Source: Deinococcus malanensis
GTDB lineage: Bacteria > Deinococcota > Deinococci > Deinococcales > Deinococcaceae
Reading direction: 5' to 3'
NCBI RefSeq assembly: GCF_014647655.1
Contig: NZ_BMPP01000007.1
Span: 62,001 to 126,000 of the forward strand
DNA length: 64,000 nt
Both the position numbers and the translations under genes were made by a program. Shown here one piece after another: positions 40,650 through 49,568 of this stretch (position 1 is its first letter; every line of letters begins with the position of its first letter). The notes beneath the pieces were generated by a model, which worked only from the letters and a program-made list of their open reading frames with translations, ran no database searches and had not been told where the DNA came from.

Positions 40650-41288
40650 TCAGCGCGCGACCACGGCGTAATACAGCCTGTTTACGCCAGCGTCCTGCAG
40701 GGCATCGCGACAGGCCAGTAACGTGCGCCCACTCGTCAGGACGTCGTCAAGCAGCAGGACCCCCCCTGGCGGCAAATGCCGGAAATCCGCCTGAAAGTGG
40801 CCATGGAAGTTCTGCCGCTGTGCTCCCTGCTGGCGCGCCTGTGATACACCCGCACGCCGGCGCGTCAGGGCCTGGGGCACACAGGGCACACCCAACTCCT
40901 GCGCCAGCCCGCAGGCCAGCAGCTCGGCCTGATTAAACCCCCGCTCACGCAGCCGTGACACGTGCAGCGGCACCGGCACCACGGCCGTCACGCCCCATTC
41001 CAGTGGCACGCCCCGCGCCAGGGCCGGGCCCAGAATGCCCGCCAGGTCGCGGGCGCCCCCGTACTTCAGCGCCCGCACCGACCGTCGCAGCACTCCCCGG
41101 TACGCACCCAGCGTGACCAGATGTGGCTCGACCCGGCTGCACAGGGGACTATGAACCTGCACCTGCGGTCTCAGGGCGGCGCGGCAGCCTGGGCACAGTC
41201 CGGCCTCCGGGCCCAGTTGCTGCCCACACCCGGGGCAGGCACGCGGCAACAGCGTGCGGGTCAGCGCTGCCCACCATTCGCAAGCCAT
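40650..41288 (-). CDS. comF: ComF family amidophosphoribosyltransferase-like competence protein
   Basis: 212 aa. N-terminal zinc ribbon CPGCGQQLGPEAGLCPGC, then a phosphoribosyltransferase fold with ALKYGGARDLA, VVPVPLHVSRLRERGFNQAELLA and the PRPP loop VLLLDDVLTSGRT. ComF is needed for natural transformation, where it acts with the ComFA helicase; Deinococci are naturally competent. The ATG at 41288 lies 6 nt after a minus TACAAT (41300-41295). Convergent with the DUF1684 gene with only 4 nt between stops. Confidence 0.94.
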   Translation of the reverse strand: MACEWWAALTRTLLPRACPGCGQQLGPEAGLCPGCRAALRPQVQVHSPLCSRVEPHLVTLGAYRGVLRRSVRALKYGGARDLAGILGPALARGVPLEWGVTAVVPVPLHVSRLRERGFNQAELLACGLAQELGVPCVPQALTRRRAGVSQARQQGAQRQNFHGHFQADFRHLPPGGVLLLDDVLTSGRTLLACRDALQDAGVNRLYYAVVAR

Positions 41289-41439
41289 GCCGGAATTGTA
41301 AAGCGGTCCCCACTTCTGTTTACGCCGGTTTAACACGGGCATGGAACCCTGACCAGAACGCCAGGAAGCACCAGATCAACAGCTCTTTTTGCCGCTGGTC
41401 AGGAACACGCCGTCATCAGTCTTATCAGGGAGGTCAGAA

Positions 41440-41814
41440 TTGCAGTTGCTCAGGCACGCCCACCGGTTCGAATACCGCAACGGCCAGGGACACGACCAGC
41501 TGGCCGCGGTCGACGTGTGGGCCGCTTCTTCCGGCCAGCGGGCCCTGCTGGTTCTGCGCGACGTCCCGTCCAACCAGGCGCCACATGCCCTGCACGCCCT
41601 GCACGCTGACCACCTGTGCTACCTGCTGCGTCCAGAAGCGTCGGTCCAGGTCATGACCCTGGGCTGTCAGTCAGGAAATCCCACACGCCAGCCCCGACTG
41701 CTGGTCGGGTCCCCAGCCAGAGATGGAGTCCACGTCGGCATGCCCCTGTACTCCTGCGACGTTTATCGTTGGCATCCAGCGGCCTGGGTCAGCCTCCGCA
41801 TCACTCCAGGATGA
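41440..41814 (+). CDS. Hypothetical protein (TTG start)
   Basis: 124 aa. GGGAGG lies 6 nt before TTG at 41440, a better start than an ATG 17 codons upstream, which has no RBS. The sequence reads LLRHAHRFEYRNGQGHDQLAAVDVW, ALLVLRDVPSNQAPHALHALH, VYRWHPAAWVSL and is rich in His and Cys. The fold looks like mixed strands and helices; no family recognised. Its 3' end overlaps the convergent gene 41801-42250 by 14 nt. Confidence 0.6.
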   Translation: MQLLRHAHRFEYRNGQGHDQLAAVDVWAASSGQRALLVLRDVPSNQAPHALHALHADHLCYLLRPEASVQVMTLGCQSGNPTRQPRLLVGSPARDGVHVGMPLYSCDVYRWHPAAWVSLRITPG

Positions 41815-42250
41815 ACTTCACGCCTTCTTCGAAGGTGACCTGCCCGGCCATGGTGCGCGGCAGCACGGCATTGCGCCGCCAGGGCATCCACTCGGTCTGC
41901 CCGGTGGCGCTGCGCAGGAAGCCGCGGACTCCGACCTCGATATAGCGGGCTGGGCCCTGCAGCAATGCCGACAGACCCGCCCGCACCGTGTCAGGGTCGC
42001 GCAGCGGACCGTTCAGCCGGGCCGAAGGCACTTCGGCCGGCGCCTTCATGGCCGGAGCCTCGTGGGCTGGACGGGTGGGGGACGGATGCGGGCGGTACAG
42101 CTCGACCCGGAATCCCTCCAGGGCCAGCAGAACAGAAAGGGCTTCAGCCTCTGGCAGCGGCCGGGTGAAAGTCACATGCAGGTCGAGTTCAAAACCGCGC
42201 ACGCCCTTGTCGGTTCTGGTCTGTGCGGGTGCATGGTCCGGGCCGGTCAC
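41801..42250 (-). CDS. Hypothetical protein coupled to the DinB gene
   Basis: 149 aa. The GTG at 42250 overlaps the DinB stop (GTGA). Predicted strands FELDLHVTFTRPL and RVELYRPHPSP flank a Pro/Ala-rich hinge. The second half carries ALLQGPARYIEVGVRGFLRSA and WMPWRRNAVLP, ending VTFEEGVKFILE. No recognised family. Coupling suggests it works with the DinB protein. Confidence 0.65.
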   Translation of the reverse strand: MTGPDHAPAQTRTDKGVRGFELDLHVTFTRPLPEAEALSVLLALEGFRVELYRPHPSPTRPAHEAPAMKAPAEVPSARLNGPLRDPDTVRAGLSALLQGPARYIEVGVRGFLRSATGQTEWMPWRRNAVLPRTMAGQVTFEEGVKFILE

Positions 42251-42771
42251 GCGCCCGCACTCCGTTTCAGCAGCCGGCGGTGACTGTCCAGGTGACCGGC
42301 CACCATCCGCATCCAGTTCAGGGCGTCCAGTTCGCCATAGAAGGGGTGCCACATGGTGCGCTCCGGGACATCGCGAAGCTGCGCGGCCGCCGCTTCAAGT
42401 CGCGTGCGGTGCTCTGCCCAGCGGCCTTCCAGGTCTGCCCAGGCCAGCCCGTGAGGACTGGGCAAGGTGTGCGCCGGCGCCTGACGCCTGCCCTCTTTCA
42501 GCACGCCCGGTGTCTGGGGAAGAGGCCGCAGTTCCCGGTCGGACATCAGCAGACCCACCAGACGGGTAATCCCCTCGTTGATCAGCAGCACGTGCTCCGC
42601 TTCCTGGGCAGGCGACCACTCACGCCCCGGCTGGGTCACGGACCAGTCGGCCTGGCGGGTCCGCAACTCGGCCTCGAAGGCGTCGAGTTCAGCTGCCAGG
42701 CGTGCGCGCACCTCGTCGGGGGTACGGCCCATGATCAGCAGCACAGTCGGGTCTTGAAGGGATTGGGTCAT
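42247..42771 (-). CDS. DinB-like four-helix protein
   Basis: 174 aa. Helices: ARLAAELDAFEAELRTRQADW, WSPAQEAEHVLLINEGITRLV (His of the metal triad), LEGRWAEHRTRLEAAAAQLRD, and DALNWMRMVAGHLDSHRRLL (second His pair). The H...H-x3-H spacing fits the DinB/YfiT metal site. The ATG lies 6 nt after a minus TACACT (42783-42778). Followed by a coupled unknown gene. Related in type to the partial gene at the window start. Confidence 0.85.
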   Translation of the reverse strand: MTQSLQDPTVLLIMGRTPDEVRARLAAELDAFEAELRTRQADWSVTQPGREWSPAQEAEHVLLINEGITRLVGLLMSDRELRPLPQTPGVLKEGRRQAPAHTLPSPHGLAWADLEGRWAEHRTRLEAAAAQLRDVPERTMWHPFYGELDALNWMRMVAGHLDSHRRLLKRSAGA

Positions 42772-42783
42772 GACGGCAGTGTA

Positions 42784-43162
42784 CGCGGTGCTGTGCAGGG
42801 GAAGAATCCCCGTCCGCGACGGGCCGTACTTCTCACAGAGGGTCTGCCATTTGTTTCGAGCTCAGGGCAAGGTACGTAGAGGGGCAGAGAGCTTGGCAGC
42901 AGCACATCTGCGTCGTGCTCTGCCTCCGCAATTCCACATGAGCGCCCGTTCATGTCCGGAAGTACGTTTCCTTTTCCGTAGTCTGCCAGTCTCTTCCGCC
43001 GGACCGGATCCTGGGAGAATCAGGGTTCAGGGCATATTCCTGTCAGCCGTCCAGAGATCAGCGAAGGACCAGGATCATCCGACCCTGGGGCCCGCAGTTC
43101 CCACCCGTCCAGCTCTTCTCAAGGGCTCAGCCCTGTGTCAGACCCGGGTCTGGCGCTCCCTG
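42784..43162. other. Intergenic region, no gene seen
   Basis: About 380 nt between the DinB promoter and the serS stop. Open frames are short and lack start signals. No clear serS terminator with a T-run was found. Confidence 0.4.
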
Positions 43163-44440
43163 TCAGCGCACCGGCTGGCCGATCACTTCTTTGCCGCCCA
43201 GGTAGGGACGCAGCGCCTGGGGAATTCGGATACGGCCGTCGGCCAGCTGATGGTTTTCCAGCAGGGGCACGAGAATGCGCGGCGCGGCAATTCCTGTGTT
43301 GTTCAGCGTGTGGGCGTAGACCAGCCTGCCGTCCTCGTCGCGGTAGCGCAGCCCTGTGCGGCGGGCCTGCCAGTCACCCAGGTACGAGCAGGAATGCGTC
43401 TCTCGGTACTTCTCCTCACTGGGTACCCAGGTCTCGATGTCGTACATCAGGACCTTGCCGGCACCCATGTCGCCGGTACAGTTCTGAACGACGCGGTAGG
43501 GCAGTTCCAGCGCCTGCAGCAGCCCCTCGGCATTGGTCAGCAGGGTGTCGAACCACCGCAGGGCCTCGTGCTCGTCGGCGCGGCACATCACGTACTGCTC
43601 GACCTTGCGGAATTCATGGACACGGATCAGCCCACGCACGTCTCGCCCGGCGCTGCCCGCCTCGCTGCGGAAGGCGGCGCTGATGGCGGCATAGGTCACC
43701 GGCAGGGTATCGAGCGGCAGCTGCTCCCCGGCGAACAGGCTGTTGACCGGCACTTCGGCCGTGCCCGCCAGCATGAGCTCGTCACCCTCGATCTTGTAGA
43801 CCTGATCTTCCCCACCGGGGAAATGTCCGCTGCCGACAAAAGCCTCGGGCCGGGCCAGGGCGGTAGTGGACAGCGGCGTAAAGCCGCGTGCACTCAGGAA
43901 GTCCAGCGCAAAGGTCAGCACGGCCATCTCCAGCATGACCGCCTCGCCCTTAAGCAGGTAGCTGCGGCTGCCCGAGACCCGCGCGACACGCTCTGGGTCG
44001 CTCCAGCCCTGTTTTTCCAGCAGTTCGACGTGATCCAGCGGCGCCACGCTGAAGGTGGGCAGCTGGCCTTCGCGGCGCAGTTCCACGTTCTCGGTGTCGT
44101 CCTTCCCGACCGGCACTCCGGCATGCGGAATGTTCGGCACGCGCAGCAGCAGCTGACGCAGTTGCTCCTCCTGCGCACGCAGGGCCGGTTCCTGGGCCTT
44201 GAGTTCGTCGCCCAGATCCTTGCCCTTCTGAATCAGGGCCGGGCGCTCCTCGGGGGTGGCTTTGGGCACCAGCTTGGCATTCGCGTTGCGCTCGGCCTGC
44301 ATGGCCTCGACCTGCTGCTTCCGGGCGGTCAGTTCACGGTCGAGGCTCAGCAGATCGTCCAGGTCTAGGTTCACGCCCTTGACCTCGATGGCGCGGCGGA
44401 CGGTTTCTGGATTGTCGCGGATAAAGCGCAGGTCGAGCAT
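43163..44440 (-). CDS. serS: Seryl-tRNA synthetase
   Basis: 425 aa class II synthetase. N-terminal antiparallel coiled-coil arm (about 28-100: DDLLSLDRELTARKQQVEAM ... LKAQEPALRAQEEQLRQLL), which grips the long variable arm of tRNA-Ser. Then the catalytic core: motif 2 FRSEAGSAGRDVRGLIRVHEFRKVEQ and motif 3 ILVPLLENHQLADGRIRIPQALRPYLGG. The ATG shares one base with the gatC stop (TGATG), so gatC-serS form an operon. Confidence 0.97.
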   Translation of the reverse strand: MLDLRFIRDNPETVRRAIEVKGVNLDLDDLLSLDRELTARKQQVEAMQAERNANAKLVPKATPEERPALIQKGKDLGDELKAQEPALRAQEEQLRQLLLRVPNIPHAGVPVGKDDTENVELRREGQLPTFSVAPLDHVELLEKQGWSDPERVARVSGSRSYLLKGEAVMLEMAVLTFALDFLSARGFTPLSTTALARPEAFVGSGHFPGGEDQVYKIEGDELMLAGTAEVPVNSLFAGEQLPLDTLPVTYAAISAAFRSEAGSAGRDVRGLIRVHEFRKVEQYVMCRADEHEALRWFDTLLTNAEGLLQALELPYRVVQNCTGDMGAGKVLMYDIETWVPSEEKYRETHSCSYLGDWQARRTGLRYRDEDGRLVYAHTLNNTGIAAPRILVPLLENHQLADGRIRIPQALRPYLGGKEVIGQPVR

Positions 44441-44730
44441 CAGTCGGCCTCGACCGTGCGGGGCACGCGGATCTGTCCGCCCTGCATCTCGGGGGCCAGG
44501 GCCTCGATCACCTCGGGGGCAAACACCTCACCGGGCACGTCGTCACGCAGCACGTTGACCAGATCCACCGGCCGCTGCATTTCCTCGACACCGTCGGTAT
44601 TCACTTCCCGGAGTTGTTCGAAGTACCCCAGGATGCTGTTCAGGTCGGCGGTCATCGATTCGCGCTCTTCAGGTTCGAGGTGCAGCCGCGCGAGCTGCGC
44701 GAGGTGGTCCAACTGGGCCGCGTCAATCAT
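44440..44730 (-). CDS. gatC: Aspartyl/glutamyl-tRNA amidotransferase subunit C
   Basis: 96 aa; stabilises the GatA/GatB complex that amidates Asp-tRNA(Asn) and/or Glu-tRNA(Gln). Pattern: [40 protein letters not shown], and [21 protein letters not shown]. The ATG at 44730 lies 7 nt after a minus TATACT (44743-44738). gatA and gatB are not in the window. Coupled to serS. Confidence 0.95.
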   Translation of the reverse strand: MIDAAQLDHLAQLARLHLEPEERESMTADLNSILGYFEQLREVNTDGVEEMQRPVDLVNVLRDDVPGEVFAPEVIEALAPEMQGGQIRVPRTVEAD

Positions 44731-44798
44731 GCCCCGAAGTATAGGGCGGCGCTGCGAAGAGGTTTTAGGGCCTGCAGAGACCTGAGGGCCACAGGGAT

Positions 44799-45683
44799 TC
44801 AGGTGTCGAGTGCAGGTTGTGGCGACCGACGCCCGTGACCCGTTCCAACAAACGAGTGGACCAGCGCTGAAAGTTCCTGAGCGGCGTCCAGCTGGAGATA
44901 GGTCCAGCCGTGGTCCAGCACGTGCAGGTCGGCATGAGGCAGGTCACGGGCCAGCCGCGCAGCCAACCTGACCGGAAACACCTGGTCATCGCGCCCCCAG
45001 ACGATTCGGACCGGCGCGCCAACCGTGCCGAACAGCGCCGCCGCCCCCAGGGTATGACGGCGGTGAAAGCCCCGGATCATGGAGCGGACATCACGGCGCA
45101 CCCCTGGATTCGTGGTCAGGCCGGCGCTCCAGCGCTCAGCCTGCTCTGTGCTCATGCCGGTGGTACTCAGGCGTCCGAAGGCCCAGCGCTGACGCCCGAG
45201 TCTGGGGTGGCGCATCACCCGCCCCAGCATCTGCAGTCCCCCAGGAACATAGGGCAGCACTTTGAGAGAAGCGAACACGGGGGGCAGAAAGTGCTCGTAG
45301 GCATCACCACTGGTCAGCACCGCAGCGCCTGTGACAGTGGGATGCCGGGTCAGCACAAGCTGCATCACTGCTGTTGCGGTGTCGTTGCTGATGATGGTCG
45401 CGGGGGCCAGTTCCAGTGCCGTGATCAGATCCGCCACGAGATCTGCCAGACCAGACGGCGAGAGGTCGGCGTGCTGCGGCATCGGCTGTCGGTGCGAGCC
45501 CAGCGGCAGGTCAGGAACGACACAGCGGTAACCCAGTACTACCATCCGCGTCACCAGGTCGTTCCAGATGGTGTGGTCCGTAAAAGCTCCATGCAGCAAT
45601 ACCAGCGGAGTTCCTTCCCCAGCCTCGTGCACCTCGAGATCACCCTGCCGAAGACGGACCACACGAGACTTGTACTGAACCAT
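44799..45683 (-). CDS. Alpha/beta hydrolase with Asp at the nucleophile elbow
   Basis: 294 aa. The oxyanion region is [19 protein letters not shown]. The nucleophile elbow reads ISNDTATAV: an Asp in the place of the usual Ser, as in haloalkane dehalogenases and some epoxide hydrolases. The acid is probably in [12 protein letters not shown]. At the His position the sequence is [11 protein letters not shown], where the usual GHxxQ order is disturbed, so activity is open. The ATG at 45683 follows GGAGGGAG with 2-6 nt spacing. Monocistronic. Confidence 0.85.
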   Translation of the reverse strand: MVQYKSRVVRLRQGDLEVHEAGEGTPLVLLHGAFTDHTIWNDLVTRMVVLGYRCVVPDLPLGSHRQPMPQHADLSPSGLADLVADLITALELAPATIISNDTATAVMQLVLTRHPTVTGAAVLTSGDAYEHFLPPVFASLKVLPYVPGGLQMLGRVMRHPRLGRQRWAFGRLSTTGMSTEQAERWSAGLTTNPGVRRDVRSMIRGFHRRHTLGAAALFGTVGAPVRIVWGRDDQVFPVRLAARLARDLPHADLHVLDHGWTYLQLDAAQELSALVHSFVGTGHGRRSPQPALDT

Positions 45684-45785
45684 AACTCCCTCCGTAACGA
45701 ATGTCACATTCAAACTATGGGGTCAGTGGGTGCGGAACCATGGCAGATGTCCTGTACACCTTTCCTGCTGTCTCGGCACGAACAG

Positions 45786-45816
45786 AAAGAATCCCCGACC
45801 CTGGCGGGCGGGGGAA
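45786..45816 (-). terminator. GH16 terminator
   Basis: Minus-strand G/C hairpin CCCCGCCC / GGGTCGGGG with one bulge, followed by ATTCTTTCTG; about 50 nt past the GH16 stop. Confidence 0.6.
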
Positions 45817-45865
45817 GAGAAGTCTCCGGAGCAGAACGGAATGTCGGGGAGCCGCCGAGAGGCCT

Positions 45866-46624
45866 TCAGAGCGGCTGAAAGCTGACCGAATCCACCAGCA
45901 TGTAGACCCGGCCGGGTTTGACCTGACCGCCCCAGTTGGGGTCCATGGTGGGCCAGACATTGAGCATCAGGTGCCCGGGCTGCTGGGGCACGTGCTGGCG
46001 GGTCTCCCAAACCTTCACGCCGTCAATGCTGAAGGCCAGGCGGTGAGGCTGCCAGTCCCAGGTGTAGGTGTGGAAATCACGCGCCAGATCGGTACGCTGG
46101 GGCGAGGGCACCAGGGCGGCGGTCTTGGTCTTCAGGCTGGTCCAGGCCGCCGCGTTCATGAAACTGGTGCGGTGACCCTCGATCTCCACGTCGATTTCGG
46201 TGGCGCTGTTGTTGAAGAAGCTGAAGGCACCGCTGATATTACCGGGGCGTGCGCGTCCGGGCGTACGGGCCTCGGGAGTGTGGCTGGCAGCGCGCATCCG
46301 CACGCTGTAGCGACCGAACCCGAACCGGCGGTGGGTCTGGACCTCAGCCGCCTGGGCACACAGACCCTGGGGGCAGGCCTTGACGTCCAGCATCAGAACG
46401 AGGTGACCGCGGCCATCGGTATAGACGTTCTGCTTCTGAAAAGCGCCCTTGACCTGATCGTTCTGCCAGAAGCCGTTCCAGGTGGACACGCCCCAGGTGG
46501 AGGTATCCAGGCGATCAAAGTTCTCGGTCCAGCGTGTAGGGGCGTTCGACTGGGTCTGCGCTCCCGTCACGAGTGTCAGCATCAAAGCACAGCCTGCCAA
46601 TTTGACCCTATTCGCCCACTTCAT
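45866..46624 (-). CDS. Secreted glycoside hydrolase family 16 protein
   Basis: 252 aa. Signal peptide LAGCALMLTLVTGAQTQS. The catalytic motif TEIDVEIEG holds both acids (E-x-D-x-E). Other landmarks are RFGFGRYSVRMRAAS, NISGAFSFFNNSA, HTYTWDWQPHRLAFSIDGVKVWE and LMLNVWPTMDPNWGG. The ordering matches GH16 beta-glucanase/endo-galactanase-like enzymes, acting outside the cell. The ATG follows AAAGGAG with about 7 nt spacing. It lies just downstream of the GT2-GH26 pair, so it may trim or release the polymer those genes make. Confidence 0.92.
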   Translation of the reverse strand: MKWANRVKLAGCALMLTLVTGAQTQSNAPTRWTENFDRLDTSTWGVSTWNGFWQNDQVKGAFQKQNVYTDGRGHLVLMLDVKACPQGLCAQAAEVQTHRRFGFGRYSVRMRAASHTPEARTPGRARPGNISGAFSFFNNSATEIDVEIEGHRTSFMNAAAWTSLKTKTAALVPSPQRTDLARDFHTYTWDWQPHRLAFSIDGVKVWETRQHVPQQPGHLMLNVWPTMDPNWGGQVKPGRVYMLVDSVSFQPL

Positions 46625-46853
46625 CACGCTTCTCCTTTCGGTGGTCCGGCTGACCTCATGGGTCCCGTGACTTTGCGTCCCCGCTTCGCAGCGGGTTTGC
46701 CGTTATCGGTGGAAAAGCTGCTTCTGCGGGCTTCCCTCTTTGTCGCAAGATTAACGCATCAAAAATATCACTCCCGGCCCAGCACCCCCCCGTGAAGGGG
46801 TGTGGTTAGCTTCAGTGAGCTGGGACGGACCCAGGAACAACCAGAACCAGACA

Positions 46854-46881
46854 TAAAAAAAGACCGCCTGTCACGGCGGTC
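46854..46881 (-). terminator. Terminator of the GT2-GH26 operon
   Basis: Perfect 7-bp stem GACCGCC / GGCGGTC with a 6-nt loop followed on minus by TTTTTTT; about 18 nt past the GH26-like stop. Confidence 0.93.
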
Positions 46882-46898
46882 AGTACGATCTTTCTATC

Positions 46899-47789
46899 TC
46901 AGGATTGTTTACGGATACAGGCCTTAAAGGCGTCCAGGGCTGCCTGGCTGGTGGTCAGACGCCAGTCCACGTTCCGGTCTACCACATGAAACCAGAACAC
47001 CTTGCGGACCTGAGGGTAACTGGGCAGCACCTGACACATATTGCGGATCCAGGCCGCCTTGTTTCCACCCTTCTCCACGCTGGACAGCTCGCCAAGCTGC
47101 ATAGGCTTGTTCGTGATCTTCTTGACTGCGCGGTAGGACTGGTCAAAGGTCTGGGCAAACGTCTTCCAGCGGTTCCAGGGATTGGTCGTGCCCCAGTTGT
47201 ACCCGTCCAGACCGACCTCGTCGACATACGCGTCACCCGGGTACAGCGCGCGGTAGTTCGACCGCATGGTGGGATAGATGATGTTGGGGCTCCAGACCCA
47301 CCGGACGTTGGCCTTTTCCTCGCGGAAAATGCGGTGCAGACGCAGCCAGGCCCGCTTGAAGTCCTGTGGAGTGTTCCTGGCACTCAGCTGGTACGCGCCC
47401 CAGTCGCCATTCATCTCCGGGGCAAACGTGATCGGGATGGTGCGGCCGGTGGTCCGGATACTGCGGGCGAACCCCCGGATATAAGCGTCGTGCTCGCCAG
47501 CCGCAATAGCGCGGTAGGTCACGCCCTTGTATTTGTTTTCCCCCAGCCGGATGCGTGGCTGCCAGGACAGCTCAAGCTGCCGGCCCGGCGTCTTGAAGAA
47601 CTGGAGCGCGGCCTGCCCTGGAAATGGCCGTTTCCAGTCAACGAACCAGCGGGTGGAGGTGAAGGTGCAGCCTACCTTCTGCTCCACAGCGCCCAGAACG
47701 GACGGCGAATTCACCGTCAGGCCGAACATTCCGCAGGAGGCCGCTTGCGCTGTGCCAACCAGGGCCCAGACTCCCATCGCGGCGCACAT
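46899..47789 (-). CDS. Secreted glycoside hydrolase, GH26-like
   Basis: 296 aa. Signal peptide MCAAMGVWALVGTAQA. A TIM-barrel pattern with the acid/base glutamate in ITFAPEMNGDWGAY and the nucleophile glutamate in MQLGELSSVE. WVWSPNIIYPTMRSNYRALYPGDAYVDEVGLDGYNWG is typical of GH26 mannanase-type and exopolysaccharide-linked enzymes. The start is uncertain: ATG 47789 follows GAGGTGG, while an in-frame TTG five codons upstream follows GGGAG. The gene begins about 30 nt after the GT2 stop, and the pair shares one terminator. It probably processes the polymer made by the GT2. Confidence 0.88.
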   Translation of the reverse strand: MCAAMGVWALVGTAQAASCGMFGLTVNSPSVLGAVEQKVGCTFTSTRWFVDWKRPFPGQAALQFFKTPGRQLELSWQPRIRLGENKYKGVTYRAIAAGEHDAYIRGFARSIRTTGRTIPITFAPEMNGDWGAYQLSARNTPQDFKRAWLRLHRIFREEKANVRWVWSPNIIYPTMRSNYRALYPGDAYVDEVGLDGYNWGTTNPWNRWKTFAQTFDQSYRAVKKITNKPMQLGELSSVEKGGNKAAWIRNMCQVLPSYPQVRKVFWFHVVDRNVDWRLTTSQAALDAFKACIRKQS

Positions 47790-47817
47790 TCGTGTCCACC
47801 TCAACTCAGTCTCCCGA

Positions 47818-49116
47818 TCAAGATGCGCGCTCCTCGGGGCCGGTCCCGACGGGCATAGGCAGCGGAAGGGTGGCTGGAGCTATGGCAGCGGCAGGAGACA
47901 TTGCCGGGGTCCTAGCGGCCGGGTTGGTCATGGCCATATTCAGGCCTACCCGGGGCAGTTTGTTCCAGTGTACGTTGCGGCGGCGAAGGAAGGTCCAGCA
48001 GGTCATCATCACTACGATAGCGACGAAAGGCCGCAGGAAGAAGCGCTGGGTTGGCGTGTAGATCAGCATGCGCCACGAAGCTCCACCAAGCGCCAGGGCC
48101 GCACCTACGATCACAAAGTCCACCAGAACGTGCGCAATGATGGGCCACACGGCGTCGAAAGTGGAGTACTGCACCAGAATCGAAACGGCAGCGATATCGA
48201 TCAGCGGACCCACACCGCCCAGCACCAGTCCGTAGAGCAGCATGTAGGGCAGCGTCAGCAGACCTACCTTCCCGGCGCGGGGGTTGAACATCAGATGACG
48301 GTATTTGATCATCGTCTGGAAGGTGCCGTACATCCAGCGCATCCGCTGACGCCACAGATGCTTCAGCGCCTGGGGCGGCTCGGTGAAGCTCAGGGCCCGG
48401 GGCTCGAAGCGCACCTCGTAACCGGCGGCGGCGATGGCGATGGTCAGATCCATGTCTTCCGTGAGGGTGTCGCGGCTGTAGCCACCGAGTTCCCTCAGCA
48501 GTTCAGTACGGAAGGCCCCGGCAGCTCCCGGCACCACCGACACGGTGCCCAGCATGCACTGCGCGCGCTTTTCCATATGCTGCCCGACGGTGTACTCCAT
48601 GTCCTGAACGTGGGTAATCAGCTTGGCGTCACCGGCCACGCGTACGTCACCAGCCACCGCACCTACCCGGGGGTCGTGGAAGTGGCGGGCCAGGGCAGCC
48701 AGGGTGCCCGGGGCGATGGCCGAGTCGGCGTCCACGCTGACGGCCACCGGATAGCGCACGTACTGCAGGGCGTGATTGAGCGCTCCGGCCTTCCCGGTGT
48801 TGTCCTGCCGGATCAGCTGAACCCGGGGGTCAAGCTGGGCAGTGCGCTCGACAGCTGCAGCGGTACCGTCGCTCGATCCGTCGTCGACGACCAGCACCTG
48901 CAGCTCATCCAGAGCCTCGGACAGCACTGAAGTCAGGGTGCCGGTGATGCCCACCTCTTCGTTGTAGGCTGCGATCATCACCGTAACGCCCAGCGGCGTA
49001 GCGGGCAATTCCGCCCACTGCCGCTGGGCCCGGCGCCGGTGCGCAACGGCCAGTACTACGGTCAGGATGGCCTTGATCAGCAGCAGGACGATCACCACGG
49101 TCAGCACGACAATCAT
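47818..49116 (-). CDS. Processive family 2 glycosyltransferase (PgaC/cellulose-synthase type)
   Basis: 432 aa. N-terminal membrane helix (IVVLTVVIVLLLIKAILTV), then the GT-A domain with VMIAAYNEE, VVDDGSSDGT, SVDADSAI (DxD), LTEDMD and QRMRWMYGT: the D,D,D,Q(Q/R)xRW set of processive synthases. Three or four more membrane helices follow (LLTLPYMLLYGLVLGG, HVLVDFVIVGAALALGG, PFVAIVVMMTCWTFL). Poly-N-acetylglucosamine or a beta-glucan/mannan are the likely products; nothing here fixes which. No PilZ domain is visible. Operon with the GH26-like gene. Confidence 0.92.
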   Translation of the reverse strand: MIVVLTVVIVLLLIKAILTVVLAVAHRRRAQRQWAELPATPLGVTVMIAAYNEEVGITGTLTSVLSEALDELQVLVVDDGSSDGTAAAVERTAQLDPRVQLIRQDNTGKAGALNHALQYVRYPVAVSVDADSAIAPGTLAALARHFHDPRVGAVAGDVRVAGDAKLITHVQDMEYTVGQHMEKRAQCMLGTVSVVPGAAGAFRTELLRELGGYSRDTLTEDMDLTIAIAAAGYEVRFEPRALSFTEPPQALKHLWRQRMRWMYGTFQTMIKYRHLMFNPRAGKVGLLTLPYMLLYGLVLGGVGPLIDIAAVSILVQYSTFDAVWPIIAHVLVDFVIVGAALALGGASWRMLIYTPTQRFFLRPFVAIVVMMTCWTFLRRRNVHWNKLPRVGLNMAMTNPAARTPAMSPAAAIAPATLPLPMPVGTGPEERAS

Positions 49117-49568
49117 CGCCGCCCCCGGCCGCAGCGTTCATGCTGGTGGCCCACGAGGATCTGAGTAGTCTGGAGGGGCATTTCCTGAAACTCAGAGGAA
49201 AATGGATTGTGGTGAGAATAAACGTCCCGACGCATGAAGCTCTCCTTACTTGGGGCGGTATCACCACTGGCTCCGCTCGTCCCAGGTGACCTGGTTAAAG
49301 GACGAATTTCTCAGCCTCCCATGTTATGTTTGGTTCCAAATGCACCAGCTGCTCGCACACTTGTGGCGATGATTGTCTCTGCTGAGCTGCTGTAATGCAC
49401 TTACGCAAGGTTTAATCTGCTATGCCCCCCCAAACTTATTAAGTATAAATCAGTCTGACGTAATCATTACGGCCCGTCTGATCAAACCCTGATCTGGCCG
49501 TGTACCTGTATGACCCTGACTTTAACTGTCCTCACCCGTCGTCAGCTGCCGCGCCTCAGGCTGGAGGT
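49117..49568. promoter_or_regulatory. AT-rich divergent control region
   Basis: About 450 nt between the GT2 gene and the BsuPI-domain gene, clearly more AT-rich than the rest of the window (49320-49480). It contains the small palindrome CGTAAT-C-ATTACG (49459-49471) and an AT run with TATAAAT near 49444. No -35/-10 pair could be fixed with confidence, and no gene is seen. Two divergent promoters and regulator binding are likely. Confidence 0.5.

Noticed and set aside
49322..49345. TTATGTTTGG resembling half of the Deinococcus radiation/desiccation response motif
   Set aside because: The second ATAA half is missing at the right distance, and the neighbouring genes are not DNA-repair genes. 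No complete motif was found in the window.
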